NCBI RefSeq assembly: GCF_018919485.1
Contig: NZ_JAHLMU010000001.1
Location: 1,558,893-1,622,892 of the forward strand
Length of the DNA: 64,000 bases
Direction: 5' to 3'
Origin: Psychrobacter sp. TAE2020
GTDB taxonomy: Bacteria; Pseudomonadota; Gammaproteobacteria; Pseudomonadales; Moraxellaceae
Below are positions 42,144-51,424 of this stretch, piece by piece (within the stretch, counting starts at the first letter, position 1; each line of letters starts with the position of its first letter). The notes beneath the pieces were generated by a model, which ran no database searches, was not told where the DNA came from, and was given only the letters and a program-made list of their open reading frames with translations. The translations under genes were made by a program, and so were the position numbers.

Positions 42144-42517
42144 GAGAGACACATCCTAATAACAATAACAAATGAAAATAAATTGCAAAGTATAAATTGG
42201 AATAGTTTAGCATGGCTATCCCATGCCGTCACCACTTTGTACAGCCCTTAGCTTGCGCTGCTTGCTGACTCTAGGTAGTAGAGTTTACTACTTGCTAAGC
42301 AATAGACTTATTTTCGCTAATTTAAAACTGGTTAATACTACCCTACTTACTAACTTAGCTCCTAACTCAGTTACTAACTTAATAACTAGCATTCAGTTAT
42401 CCAGAGCTTGTAACCCTTAAAGTTAGAGCATCATCTGGTAGCTTTGGTTGAAAAATTAAGCGCCAAAACCTAACTATTAATGTTTTTTACTAGTGTTAAA
42501 TATTGAGCTAAGCCAGA
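42144..42517. other. smc-zipA intergenic region, no gene seen
   Basis: 374 bp between the smc stop and the zipA start. It contains a small hairpin (GCATGG at 42210-42215 with CCATGC at 42221-42226) and several TTACTAACTTA-like repeats near 42335-42390. No convincing gene. A zipA promoter is expected here. Confidence 0.5.
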
Positions 42518-45500
42518 CTAAAGATCAACATAGTGCTCAGCTTCATCCAATGAAACGCTTACTAGTGTCGAGATTCCAGCGCTGGGCATAGTGACCCCTT
42601 TGAGCTCATCGGCGATTTGCATAGTCAGCTTGTTATGGCTAATAAATATAAACTGTAAGTCATCCGCTAGCTCATGAATTAGACTAGTGAATCGACCTAC
42701 ATTAGCATCATCAAGCGGAGCATCGACTTCATCAAGCACACAAAACGGTGCTGGATGCTGCTTAAATATAGCAAAAATTAAACTCAGAGCCGTTAAGGTC
42801 TTTTCGCCACCGGATAATACCGCCAAGCGACTGTTGCGCTTGCCTTTAGGCTGCGCCATTAAAGTCAGCCCCGCTCGCCATTGTTCCGACTTAGCCGTAT
42901 CCGCTGGCATATCTTCCAAATTCAACGTCAAACTGGCTTGACCACCGCCGAATACTTTGGCAAATAGCTTAGCCAATTCACTATTAACACTATCGAGAGT
43001 CTGCATAAACAGGGTCTTAGTAGTCTCATCAATAGAGGCAATTGCCTCCGTCAAAGTCTGCATGCTAGCGGCAATATCTTCGGTCTGCTGGTTCAAGGGT
43101 GCTAAGCGCTCATTCACTTGTGCCAATTCAGCAATAGCTGCTAAATTAACAGGGCCAATCCTACTCAATTGCTGGGTAAGCTTAGTGGACTCAGCTTGTA
43201 ATTCAGTAATTTTATCTGGGCGAACTCGGCGCTCGTGGGTAATAAAGTCAGTCAATAAACTGGAGACACTGACAGTCGATGGCGAATTATGTGGATTGTT
43301 TTTATTAATAATTTGATAGTAACTATCTAAAGCATCCTGAGTCTGCTGAATACTATCTTGCAAATGGGCCTCGCTAAGCGCCAGTTCAGTTGCTTGGCTA
43401 GCTAATTTGCTTTGCTGAGTCTGCAATTGAGTTTGCGACTTATCTAATTCGATTTGCTGTTGGCTATAGTCTTGTTTCAGTGCCGTTAATGCCGTCTCAC
43501 GTTCTGCCAATAATGCTTGCTGCTCATCACGGGTGGTTTGCGCCGCTTGCAGTTTTGCTTGTATGTTAGGTAGTTGCTGCTTATGAGTTTGCAAGCGCTT
43601 TTGCAAGGTCAGCTCGCTTTGTACGGCTTGCTCATATACGGCATTGACGCGCGCTAAACTATCAGTACTATGCTCAAGACGCATCTCACCTTTTTGTACG
43701 GTCAGCTGCAATGACTGCCAAGCGTTGTCGTCCAATTGGCGATTACGGTTTAACTCGTTACGCTCATTCTGTAAGTGCTGACTATTAGCTCGGGCTGCCT
43801 CTAATTTAGGTCTTAGTGCCACCAAGCTGTGCTCAATTTGCTGCTTTTCGCTATCTAATACCTTTTGCTCTTGAGCTAATTCTTGCTGCTCGGCTAACAG
43901 TAATGCTTGGTCAGCTTGTAAGCGCTGCTCCTCCGCCTGTTGGCGCTCATTGGCAGCTTGCTGCGTAGTCAACTGTTGCTGTTGGCGATAGTTATCTTGC
44001 GTTAAGCGCTGAGCCTGTGCCTGGGTTTCTTCTAAACTGACCGTCAAAGCATCGTAATTAGCTTGGGTGCGCTTGATCGTCTGCTGCTGGGTTAGAATTT
44101 GACTGTCAGATTCATCGAGTAGCGTCTCTAATTGCTGTAAGCGTTGACGCTGCTGCAAACGTTGACTCAAAAACTGGCTGTTACTGTGCTCATTGTTTTG
44201 GTCACTGCCATTAGGGTGTTGTGCTGCTGTAACCTTAGTGAGGTTGACACTACCTAACCTACTAATTATCCAACCGTCTGTAGTTAATACTAGTGCTGTT
44301 GGCGGTAATACTTTAGTAATAGTCGCCAGCTCTGCACTCGCTTTATCGCTGTTAACATTTTCATCAGCGAGATACAGATAACACTGCTGCCATAGCGCCA
44401 AAGCTGGCTGCGCTATCAACTGGGCTAAAGGTAAAATCTTGGCGCTGAGATCGGTTGCTAGCTCATCAAATATGCTTTGCTGCTTATTCGTTTGCTTAGG
44501 GGTTTGCTTAGTAGGCAGCCACAAGCTATGACTTAGCTGCTGGCGGCTATTGTGCTGCTGATAGCTAAGTAGTTCTGCTAAGTAAGGCTCAAGCGTTTGT
44601 CCTAAATTGGCTTTGGATGCTGTACTGTCATTAGGCGCTGTTAGGTGCGACTGATCTGCTTGAGCGGTCACTAGCACATGGCTATCTAGCCACATCGCCA
44701 ACAAGCTATCGAGTAGCTGTGCGTATTGCTGACCTTCAGCAGTTAGCTCAATTTGCTCACGTAAAGTAGCTATAGCTAGCTTCGAGGGCTGGTGCAGTGC
44801 ACTTGCTGCTTTATCTTTTGCATCACTACTTTGGCTAAGCAAATTTTGCTGATTTTTGACTGGTTTAGGATGCAATATCTGATGCAGGGTATCGTACTCG
44901 CCAGCCAATGATGCTTGAGATTTTTCTTGCTTGATTAGTTCTACCTGCTGTGCCGCTAACTGCTGCTGTAAGGTTCGAGCTTGTGGTTGTAGCTCCGACA
45001 GACGCTCTGCCACGCTATCTTGTTGCCGCGCGTTTTGTTGCAGCTGCTCTTTAAGCGTGGCTATTGATAGCATTGACCCTTTATCAGTATCAGGCTGCTG
45101 TAACTGCTGCCACAATAGCTGCCAATTTTGCTGACGGCGGCTCCATTTATCTTGGCTTAGCTGCTGGCGCTGCTGAGACTGAGCATTCAGTGCTTGCTGT
45201 TGCTCAAGCTTGCGCTCACTCTCTTGTAGCCGTGACTGTTGATCTTGCGCCTCATACAAAGCACATTTTAAGGGCTGCTCATCACGATTATAGCGCTCAC
45301 GTTTAGCCGTCAGCTTACTCAGCTGCGGACGTAGCTCTGCTAACGCTTCTTGCTGCTGATCCCGTTGGCTCTGTAACGTTTCACTCTCAGCGATTGCTTG
45401 CTGGCGCTGGCTATCTAAACTAAGTAGCTGCTGCTCTATTTGCTGTAGTTGTGCTTGAGCGTTATTAAGCTGCTGCTCGGCTTGCTGATAGCTCAACTGC

Positions 45501-46396
45501 TGCTGATAATGGGCGCTTTGCGCCTCATCTTTGAGCCATTGTTCTTGATTAATACAAGTGCTAAGCTTATCTTGCTTGGCTTTGATACGCTCATAATCAG
45601 CTTGAAGTGTCGCTACGCTAGCAGCACTATTTTCATGAGCTAGCTTATGCTGCTGCTGAGTGTGTTTGGCTTGGTATAACTGTTGGATAGCCAGTTGCTG
45701 CTTTACATCAGCTAGGGCTATGGCAAGCTCTTCATAACGCTGAGCACTAGTTGCTTGTTTTGCTAGCGATTTTTGTTGGCGTACTAATTCGCTTTGCATA
45801 TCATACAGGCGGGCTAGATTGTCTTGAGTCATTGAAAGCTTTTTTTGAGTTTCTGCACGTCGTACTTGATAGCGCGAGACCCCTGCTGCCTCTTCAATGA
45901 ATTCACGCAATTGTAGTGGGCTGGACTCTACAATCCGGCCAATCATACCTTGTTCGATCACCGCATAACTACGAGCGCCAAGACCGGTGCCCAAAAACAC
46001 ATCGACCACATCACGGCGACGGCAACGGGTACCGTTTATAAAGTAATCTGAACGACCTTCTAAGTTCACTTGCCGACGTACAGACAGCTCATGATACAAG
46101 TTAAACTCATGGCGAATACCAGTGTGCTCATCTTGGGTATGCTCAAAGGTAAGCTCAACACTAGCCATGCTTTTGGCAGCTTTATCTTGCGTACCGGCAA
46201 AGATAACATCGCTCATTGCACCGCCACGTAGCTGCTTAGCAGACGTCTCCCCTAATACCCAACGAATAGCATCAATGACATTCGATTTGCCACAGCCGTT
46301 TGGCCCGACAATGGCAGTGATGCCGCGGGGGAAAGTAAAAGTAGTTGAGTTAGCAAAGGATTTAAACCCTGCTAGTTTTAGAGATTTTAAACGCAT
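42518..46396 (-). CDS. smc: Chromosome segregation protein SMC
   Basis: ATP-dependent condensin subunit that organises the chromosome. Walker A is GPNGCGKSNVIDAIRWVLGE at residues 31-50, and the Q-loop region includes FINGTRCRRRDVVD. The two long coiled-coil arms (about 165-520 and 730-1100) are unusually rich in Gln and Ala. A hinge lies between them. The C-terminal signature LSGGEKTLTALSL and Walker B FCVLDEVDAPLDD complete the head. The 1292 residues are above the usual 1150-1200, with extra material around the hinge. Moraxellaceae use SMC rather than MukB. It precedes zipA and ligA. Confidence 0.97.
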   Translation of the reverse strand: MRLKSLKLAGFKSFANSTTFTFPRGITAIVGPNGCGKSNVIDAIRWVLGETSAKQLRGGAMSDVIFAGTQDKAAKSMASVELTFEHTQDEHTGIRHEFNLYHELSVRRQVNLEGRSDYFINGTRCRRRDVVDVFLGTGLGARSYAVIEQGMIGRIVESSPLQLREFIEEAAGVSRYQVRRAETQKKLSMTQDNLARLYDMQSELVRQQKSLAKQATSAQRYEELAIALADVKQQLAIQQLYQAKHTQQQHKLAHENSAASVATLQADYERIKAKQDKLSTCINQEQWLKDEAQSAHYQQQLSYQQAEQQLNNAQAQLQQIEQQLLSLDSQRQQAIAESETLQSQRDQQQEALAELRPQLSKLTAKRERYNRDEQPLKCALYEAQDQQSRLQESERKLEQQQALNAQSQQRQQLSQDKWSRRQQNWQLLWQQLQQPDTDKGSMLSIATLKEQLQQNARQQDSVAERLSELQPQARTLQQQLAAQQVELIKQEKSQASLAGEYDTLHQILHPKPVKNQQNLLSQSSDAKDKAASALHQPSKLAIATLREQIELTAEGQQYAQLLDSLLAMWLDSHVLVTAQADQSHLTAPNDSTASKANLGQTLEPYLAELLSYQQHNSRQQLSHSLWLPTKQTPKQTNKQQSIFDELATDLSAKILPLAQLIAQPALALWQQCYLYLADENVNSDKASAELATITKVLPPTALVLTTDGWIISRLGSVNLTKVTAAQHPNGSDQNNEHSNSQFLSQRLQQRQRLQQLETLLDESDSQILTQQQTIKRTQANYDALTVSLEETQAQAQRLTQDNYRQQQQLTTQQAANERQQAEEQRLQADQALLLAEQQELAQEQKVLDSEKQQIEHSLVALRPKLEAARANSQHLQNERNELNRNRQLDDNAWQSLQLTVQKGEMRLEHSTDSLARVNAVYEQAVQSELTLQKRLQTHKQQLPNIQAKLQAAQTTRDEQQALLAERETALTALKQDYSQQQIELDKSQTQLQTQQSKLASQATELALSEAHLQDSIQQTQDALDSYYQIINKNNPHNSPSTVSVSSLLTDFITHERRVRPDKITELQAESTKLTQQLSRIGPVNLAAIAELAQVNERLAPLNQQTEDIAASMQTLTEAIASIDETTKTLFMQTLDSVNSELAKLFAKVFGGGQASLTLNLEDMPADTAKSEQWRAGLTLMAQPKGKRNSRLAVLSGGEKTLTALSLIFAIFKQHPAPFCVLDEVDAPLDDANVGRFTSLIHELADDLQFIFISHNKLTMQIADELKGVTMPSAGISTLVSVSLDEAEHYVDL

Positions 46397-46623
46397 GAAG
46401 AGCCAGTAAACTTAGCAAAAACAGGCGGCTATTCTACCTTAAATTCTCGGGAGGTTTTAGAGTTTTAGGGTGTTAAGTATAATCTGATATAGGCAGATTA
46501 ATCTTTTGTGTGCAGACTTCAATTTCTACAAACTAATCCCTTGGCTCAACAGAACATCAAGCAATATAAAACCCGACGCCATCAAAGCTGTAATAAAATT
46601 TTTACTTTGTAAGAGAGTCTTTA

Positions 46624-46872
46624 TTAACTCTTTACTCGCTTAGCCCACCATTTCAATATAAGTACCAGTATGGCAACAGCATAAAGCAGCCAAACACCAC
46701 CTTTTAATAAGTCGATAACTATAAACGGGGATTTTGATATTTCGCTTAAATCAGTTGCCGATATATTTTTTGCATAGCTTTGGGCGACAAGGCCTAAGAA
46801 GAAATAGAGAGCAGCTGCAATAAAAGTCGTTAAAATTAATGCTATAACAAATCTTTTGTCATTTCTATGCAT
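46624..46872 (-). CDS. Small two-helix membrane protein of unknown function
   Basis: Not recognised. 82 residues, with a helix at about 8-29 (FVIALILTTFIAAALYFFLGL) and another at about 53-72 (LLKGGVWLLYAVAILVLILKW), between them a short loop, and a basic C-terminus (KWWAKRVKS). The layout suggests both ends in the cytoplasm. It lies between tauE-type and smc genes, all on the minus strand, with gaps of 91 and 227 bp. AAGGAT precedes the ATG. Confidence 0.6.
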   Translation of the reverse strand: MHRNDKRFVIALILTTFIAAALYFFLGLVAQSYAKNISATDLSEISKSPFIVIDLLKGGVWLLYAVAILVLILKWWAKRVKS

Positions 46873-46963
46873 ACTTTTTATCCTTGTAAGAATTACTTAA
46901 TAGCACGTTGCTACTCAGATTTCAGCTTATAGCATGCTTATAACATGCTTACAGTATCCCAGT

Positions 46964-47770
46964 CTAAATCATCCCAAGACCACTCAACAATAACTGGCCA
47001 CCTGCAAACACTAACAACACACCAAAAGCACGTTTTAGCATTAACGCTGGTAGTTTATAAGCCAGTTTTGCGCCTACTTTGGCCATAATAAAACTGATGA
47101 CTGAAATACATAAGAAGCCGCTGATATGCACGAAGCCGATAGTACCCTCTGGTAAGTTTTCTACGTTCTGACCGAACCAAGCAAAGCCTAATGCTCCAGC
47201 AATTGCGATCGGCAAACCGCAAGCAGCAGCTGTGCCTACGGACTGCTTCATGGTCAGCCCTGCCCAGTTTAAGAACGGCACCGTCAAACTACCACCACCA
47301 ATACCAAAAATAGAAGAGGCTAAGCCAATACCCGTACCAGCACCGAATTGCACTCCAGTCGAAGGTAAAGGTTTGCCCAATTGTTCTTTATTAGAGAAGA
47401 ACAGCATTTTTATAGCTACTAATAAGGCCCCACCACCAATGATGGCTTTTAAGGCTTGCCCATCAATCGACTCTGCCACTGCTGCTCCTATTAAGCTACC
47501 AATTACCAAACCTAGTCCCATCTTGCGCCAAATATCCCAGCGCACGCCGCCACGTTTATTATGAGCCGTCATAGAGCTGATTGAGGTAATGACAATAGTC
47601 GCTAATGAAGTACCAATCGCCAAATGAGTAACGACTTCAGCAGGAAAATGGTAAGCCGTAAAAATCCATACTAAAGCTGGTACAATAATCATGCCGCCAC
47701 CCACCCCAAACAATCCAGCGCAAACTCCTGCGAACGCACCTGCAATGACAAACCATACGTATAACATCAT
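46964..47770 (-). CDS. TauE/SafE (TSUP) family permease
   Basis: Inner-membrane transporter of the TSUP family, whose characterised members export sulfite, sulfoacetate or related organosulfonates. Eight to nine hydrophobic helices are spaced over 268 residues. The duplicated TSUP motifs are visible as CAGLFGVGGGMIIVPAL near residue 16 and GLASSIFGIGGGSLTVPFL near residue 155. AAAAGG lies eight bases before the ATG at 47770; the frame starting at 47773 begins with TTG. Divergent from birA. The substrate cannot be deduced from the sequence or neighbours. Confidence 0.88.
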   Translation of the reverse strand: MMLYVWFVIAGAFAGVCAGLFGVGGGMIIVPALVWIFTAYHFPAEVVTHLAIGTSLATIVITSISSMTAHNKRGGVRWDIWRKMGLGLVIGSLIGAAVAESIDGQALKAIIGGGALLVAIKMLFFSNKEQLGKPLPSTGVQFGAGTGIGLASSIFGIGGGSLTVPFLNWAGLTMKQSVGTAAACGLPIAIAGALGFAWFGQNVENLPEGTIGFVHISGFLCISVISFIMAKVGAKLAYKLPALMLKRAFGVLLVFAGGQLLLSGLGMI

Positions 47771-47962
47771 CAAATTGACCTTTTATCGAGCTTATTTTTA
47801 TATCATAATAGTTAGCATGTTAGTGGCAATATGCCTATTAGTATCAACACTAGCAATCATCAGCTAGGATTTCTCATCACTTACCTTATTTGTAAGCTGA
47901 GGAATTAACGGATAACACGCCTAAGTATAACAAAGATTTTAATAACCACATCGACTAAACTT

Positions 47963-48967
47963 ATGTCATTAACCAATAGTCCTAATAGCCTATTAAGCTT
48001 CAATCATCGCCATGTTATCAGTAGTGTTTCAACCAATAGCGAACTAATAGACGCTATCAAGAACACTAGTCTCGCTGCCGATGAGCTGCACTTACTCACT
48101 GCTGAAACCCAGAGTGCTGGGCGTGGGCAACGTGGTCGCTCTTGGCAGTCGCCACTAGGTAATGTTTATCTGTCGCTGTATCATCCGGTGACTATGCCCA
48201 TCAGTGGCTTATTGTCCTTGATCATCGGTGTTGAGTTAGCAAAAATGCCCGTTATCGATGAGCTAAATGAGCAACTAAATGCCCAAGGACTGAACCCTAT
48301 TGGGGTAAAATGGGCTAATGATTTAGGCTTTTATAAGACCTCGCCTTTGTCAGATAAACTAGCAGGGGGACATACAGGCTATCAAATAAACCAGCAAACA
48401 GATCTGAATGACCATATTAGCTCTGGTAGAAGCGAAAATGCTGACCAGCAGATTATCTATTTTAATAAGCTAGCAGGTATTTTAATCGAACCAGTATGGT
48501 GCGCAAGCAAACTAGTTGGAGTAGTCATGGGTGTTGGTCTGAACGTACAAGCCACGCCAAAGCTGACTGCCCAAACTTGTGAAGGTATGAGCTATCAGGC
48601 CTTAAGCTTGCAAGATATTTATCAGCAGCTTGAGGCAACAGACGCAGCTCCTCTACCTAAGTTATCAAGCCTTTATCAACAAGTCAGTAATGCTCTAATA
48701 GCATCGATCAGCTGTTTTCACTCATTGATGATTGAAAAATCATCGACAGAAGTCACTGCTGCCAATAATTTTATGCGACAATTTAATACGCTGGATGCAT
48801 TGGCAGGGCTACGCTTACAAGTCACTCAAAACCATAATGGCGAATCTCAGATCATAACCGGCACTGCTTGTGGCATTGATGCCCAAGGGTGTTTGCAATT
48901 GCGTCAAGATAACGGTAAGCTTGCCGCGCTTTTTACTGGTCGTATTGACGTTATTGACAAGTATTAA
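47963..48967 (+). CDS. birA: Biotin-[acetyl-CoA carboxylase] ligase BirA, without DNA-binding domain
   Basis: Activates biotin to biotinoyl-AMP and attaches it to the AccB lysine. The catalytic core has TAETQSAGRGQRGRSWQSPL (GRGRxGR-like), PIGVKWANDL and KLAGILIEP. A C-terminal domain of about 50 residues follows. The protein starts directly with the ligase domain: no winged helix precedes it, unlike E. coli BirA, so it should not repress the bio genes. An insertion near 120-165 accounts for its 334 residues. It precedes coaX in the same direction, a common pairing. Confidence 0.93.
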   Translation: MSLTNSPNSLLSFNHRHVISSVSTNSELIDAIKNTSLAADELHLLTAETQSAGRGQRGRSWQSPLGNVYLSLYHPVTMPISGLLSLIIGVELAKMPVIDELNEQLNAQGLNPIGVKWANDLGFYKTSPLSDKLAGGHTGYQINQQTDLNDHISSGRSENADQQIIYFNKLAGILIEPVWCASKLVGVVMGVGLNVQATPKLTAQTCEGMSYQALSLQDIYQQLEATDAAPLPKLSSLYQQVSNALIASISCFHSLMIEKSSTEVTAANNFMRQFNTLDALAGLRLQVTQNHNGESQIITGTACGIDAQGCLQLRQDNGKLAALFTGRIDVIDKY

Positions 48968-49143
48968 ACGCTATATGACCATCAGATTTAATTTGCTAAA
49001 AGTGTCGAAAGTGGCATGATTATTGATATAAATACAAAGTTAATCTAGCTCTGCAAGCGCTTAGTAGTTGCTTGTTCGCCGATGCTTATAAATTGCTTTA
49101 CTGCAGTTGCTCATAAATTGATTTAGCGTATAAAAGGATACTT

Positions 49144-49884
49144 ATGCTCTGGCTTGACCTAGGCAATACCCGACTTAAATATTGGCTGACCGATGATATC
49201 GGACAAATCGTCTCACATGATGCCAAGCAACACTTGCAAGCACCAGCCGAATTGCTTATGGGTCTGACCGACCGTTTTGCGCATTATGCTCCTGACTTTA
49301 TCGGTATCTCATCGGTATTAGGTGACGAGTTAAATGGCAAAGTATCAGAAACTTTGGGTCGATTAAACATCCCCTTTGCCTTTGTCAATGTCGATGCTGC
49401 GCACCCACTAATGCACAGTGTCTATGATCCTCATCAACTGGGTTGCGACCGTTGGTTACAGATGTTGGGCGCAGTAGATAAAAAGAAACGCCAATGTGTG
49501 ATAGGGTGCGGTACTGCAGTAACTATTGATTTGATTGACCATGCAGAGCACTTAGGCGGCTATATCTTCCCTAGTATCTACTTGCAACGTGAGTCACTGT
49601 TTTCAGGGACTAAGCAGATTACTATCTCTAACGGTACTTTTGATAGCATTACTCAAGGTGTAAATACTCAAGATGCCGTACATCGCGGTATTCTATTATC
49701 CATCGTTGGCGCTATCAATGAAATCAGTCGTCGTCATCCGAACTTTGAGCTAATTATGACTGGCGGTGATGCTCGGATGATCGCCCAACACCTCAGCCGT
49801 TCGGTACGTATGCGTGATGATTTATTATTAAACGGTTTGGCTAGATACTTTGACAACAGTAAGCCACTAAGCAACAGCAACTAA
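49144..49884 (+). CDS. coaX: Type III pantothenate kinase
   Basis: First enzyme of coenzyme A synthesis, phosphorylating pantothenate; the type III form uses an ASKHA fold and is not feedback-inhibited by CoA. The phosphate-1 motif is LWLDLGNTRLKYWL at the N-terminus. PHQLGCDRWLQMLGA and IGCGTAVTIDL are the phosphate-2 and substrate motifs, and IMTGGDA is the adenosine motif. The 246 residues are typical. With coaD at 27437 the window supplies two CoA steps. AAAAGGATACTT precedes the ATG. It ends at the perfect palindrome at 49896. Confidence 0.94.
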   Translation: MLWLDLGNTRLKYWLTDDIGQIVSHDAKQHLQAPAELLMGLTDRFAHYAPDFIGISSVLGDELNGKVSETLGRLNIPFAFVNVDAAHPLMHSVYDPHQLGCDRWLQMLGAVDKKKRQCVIGCGTAVTIDLIDHAEHLGGYIFPSIYLQRESLFSGTKQITISNGTFDSITQGVNTQDAVHRGILLSIVGAINEISRRHPNFELIMTGGDARMIAQHLSRSVRMRDDLLLNGLARYFDNSKPLSNSN

Positions 49885-49895
49885 GCTATTAAAAA

Positions 49896-49951
49896 AGCCA
49901 ACCCTATCTTTTATAAAATTTTATAAAATTTTATAAAAGATAGGGTTGGCT
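49896..49951. terminator. Perfect 56-bp palindrome, probable bidirectional terminator
   Basis: The 28-bp left half (beginning AGCCAACCCTATCTTTTATA) is an exact inverted copy of the right half, with no loop and no mismatch. The centre has three phased copies of TTATAAAAT. It lies 12 bp after coaX and before the convergent flavoenzyme gene. A second GGATTGGCTAA echo follows at 49962. The GC-rich outer arms and flanking A/T runs suit termination on both strands. Confidence 0.85.
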
Positions 49952-49997
49952 AATAAAATAGGATTGGCTAATCACTTTATAGTTAGCCTATTGACAA

Positions 49998-51209
49998 CTA
50001 TACCTTAACAGGAATAGGCGCTTTGATAGTCGCCACTGCGCTGACCTCATTATTATCATTAAGCAGTTCCATCACTAGCTCATCATCGGTCTCGGTTTTT
50101 ATCTGCCAATTGCCATCGCTACGAGGTACACCTGTCACCATCACTGAAATAGCTTTGTTTTTTAGGCGGATCATCGGTGGTTTATGATCATAACCATCAT
50201 GACTGATCCCCAAGATATCATCAGCGATAGTCGTCGCTTGCGCGCGTAGCGGAGCGACATAACGACAAGGCACCCCATCGATAGACATACAGTCACCAAT
50301 CGCATAAATATTAGCCTGATTAGTACGCAGGGTCGGCGCATCAACCACGATACCAGTACGTGGGTTGAATTCAATACCAGCAGCAGCAGGTAAAGTATCG
50401 TCTACCACTAAACCAGTACTAGCGATCACATGATCGACGATAAGCGTAGACGATTGCGGTGATTCAATATCACCCTCTGAGGCTAACGGCTTATAGCTAA
50501 TTTCAAGCTGCTGATTGTGGCGAGTTACACTCGTCACTAGATAACCCCCTAAGAATTGAATACCTTGTGATTCAACGGCTTTAGCAATACGTGCTGTCGC
50601 TTTTGCTGGCAGCATCTGTGCTAATGGCGCATCATTCAAGTCAATCAAAGTTATCTTATGACCCGCTTTTAGCAAGTCCTCAGCAATTTCAGTACCGACC
50701 ATACCCGCACCAACGATTGCGACATGCTGACTGCCCGTTGCTAGCTTTTGTTGCAGCTGCCCAAAGCGCTCAATATGATTGACGTGCCATACCAAATCTT
50801 GCGGTAAGCTTTTCGGGAAAATCGGATGCGCACCCATAGCTAATACTAACTTGTCATAGCTGATAGTAGCATACGCTGTATTGGCTGGATCTGAGCGATT
50901 AGTAGATACTAGCTGTAATTGTTGGCTCACTGCGTCAATGTCGCTGACATCAGTATTGGCCATTAAAGTGACCTCTGCTGCTGTTGCCGCATCAGCTCCT
51001 GTTGCTCGTACTAAGTCAGCTGCACTCTTTTTTTGACTAATAGCCATAGTCAGCATTGGCTTATGATAGCGATCGCCATTGTCACTAGTGATAAGGGTAA
51101 TAGGAATCTGTTTATCCTTACTACGGATTGCATCGATCACATGCCAGCCAGCTAGACCAGCACCAATAATGACAATACCTGCCGGTTTATTAGAATTTTC
51201 TACGCTCAT
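49998..51209 (-). CDS. FAD-dependent NAD(P)H oxidoreductase, rubredoxin reductase-like
   Basis: Two-dinucleotide-fold flavoprotein of the rubredoxin:NAD+ reductase group (RubB/AlkT). The FAD-binding motif is VIIGAGLAGWHVIDAI near residue 13. The NAD-binding motif is VAIVGAGMVGTEIAEDL near residue 165. The second FAD motif is ANIYAIGDCMSIDG near residue 295. YHKPMLTMA contains the K-P pair typical of rubredoxin reductases. 403 residues. These enzymes pass electrons from NADH to rubredoxin for alkane hydroxylases or oxidative-stress systems. No rubredoxin gene is adjacent here. GGAGC precedes the ATG. Confidence 0.85.
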   Translation of the reverse strand: MSVENSNKPAGIVIIGAGLAGWHVIDAIRSKDKQIPITLITSDNGDRYHKPMLTMAISQKKSAADLVRATGADAATAAEVTLMANTDVSDIDAVSQQLQLVSTNRSDPANTAYATISYDKLVLAMGAHPIFPKSLPQDLVWHVNHIERFGQLQQKLATGSQHVAIVGAGMVGTEIAEDLLKAGHKITLIDLNDAPLAQMLPAKATARIAKAVESQGIQFLGGYLVTSVTRHNQQLEISYKPLASEGDIESPQSSTLIVDHVIASTGLVVDDTLPAAAGIEFNPRTGIVVDAPTLRTNQANIYAIGDCMSIDGVPCRYVAPLRAQATTIADDILGISHDGYDHKPPMIRLKNKAISVMVTGVPRSDGNWQIKTETDDELVMELLNDNNEVSAVATIKAPIPVKV

Positions 51210-51352
51210 ATTAGCTCCGAATAAATTATATATTGTACGTTACGAGTGTTAGCTTTGAATGTGATTTCTGAATGTGAGTTCTGAATATAGGTTATAAAAG
51301 ATGCTAGCTATTGTAGCAGTAAACGCAGAGCCTACGAAAAAAACCAGCGTCC

Positions 51353-51383
51353 ATAAAAAAGCGCCTTGATTAAAGACGCTTGT
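51353..51383 (-). terminator. gltL operon terminator
   Basis: On the minus strand, AAGCGTC and GGCGCTT (one G-T pair) surround a 9-base loop and are followed by six T residues, 42 bp after the gltL stop. Confidence 0.75.
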
Positions 51384-51424
51384 TATAAACAATGAGCGGA
51401 CTATTAGGCTTAGTCGTTACTTAA

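Noticed and set aside
42223..42420. Plus-strand 65-codon frame between zipA and smc
   Set aside because: No ribosome binding site, no recognisable domain, and it overlaps the expected zipA promoter region.
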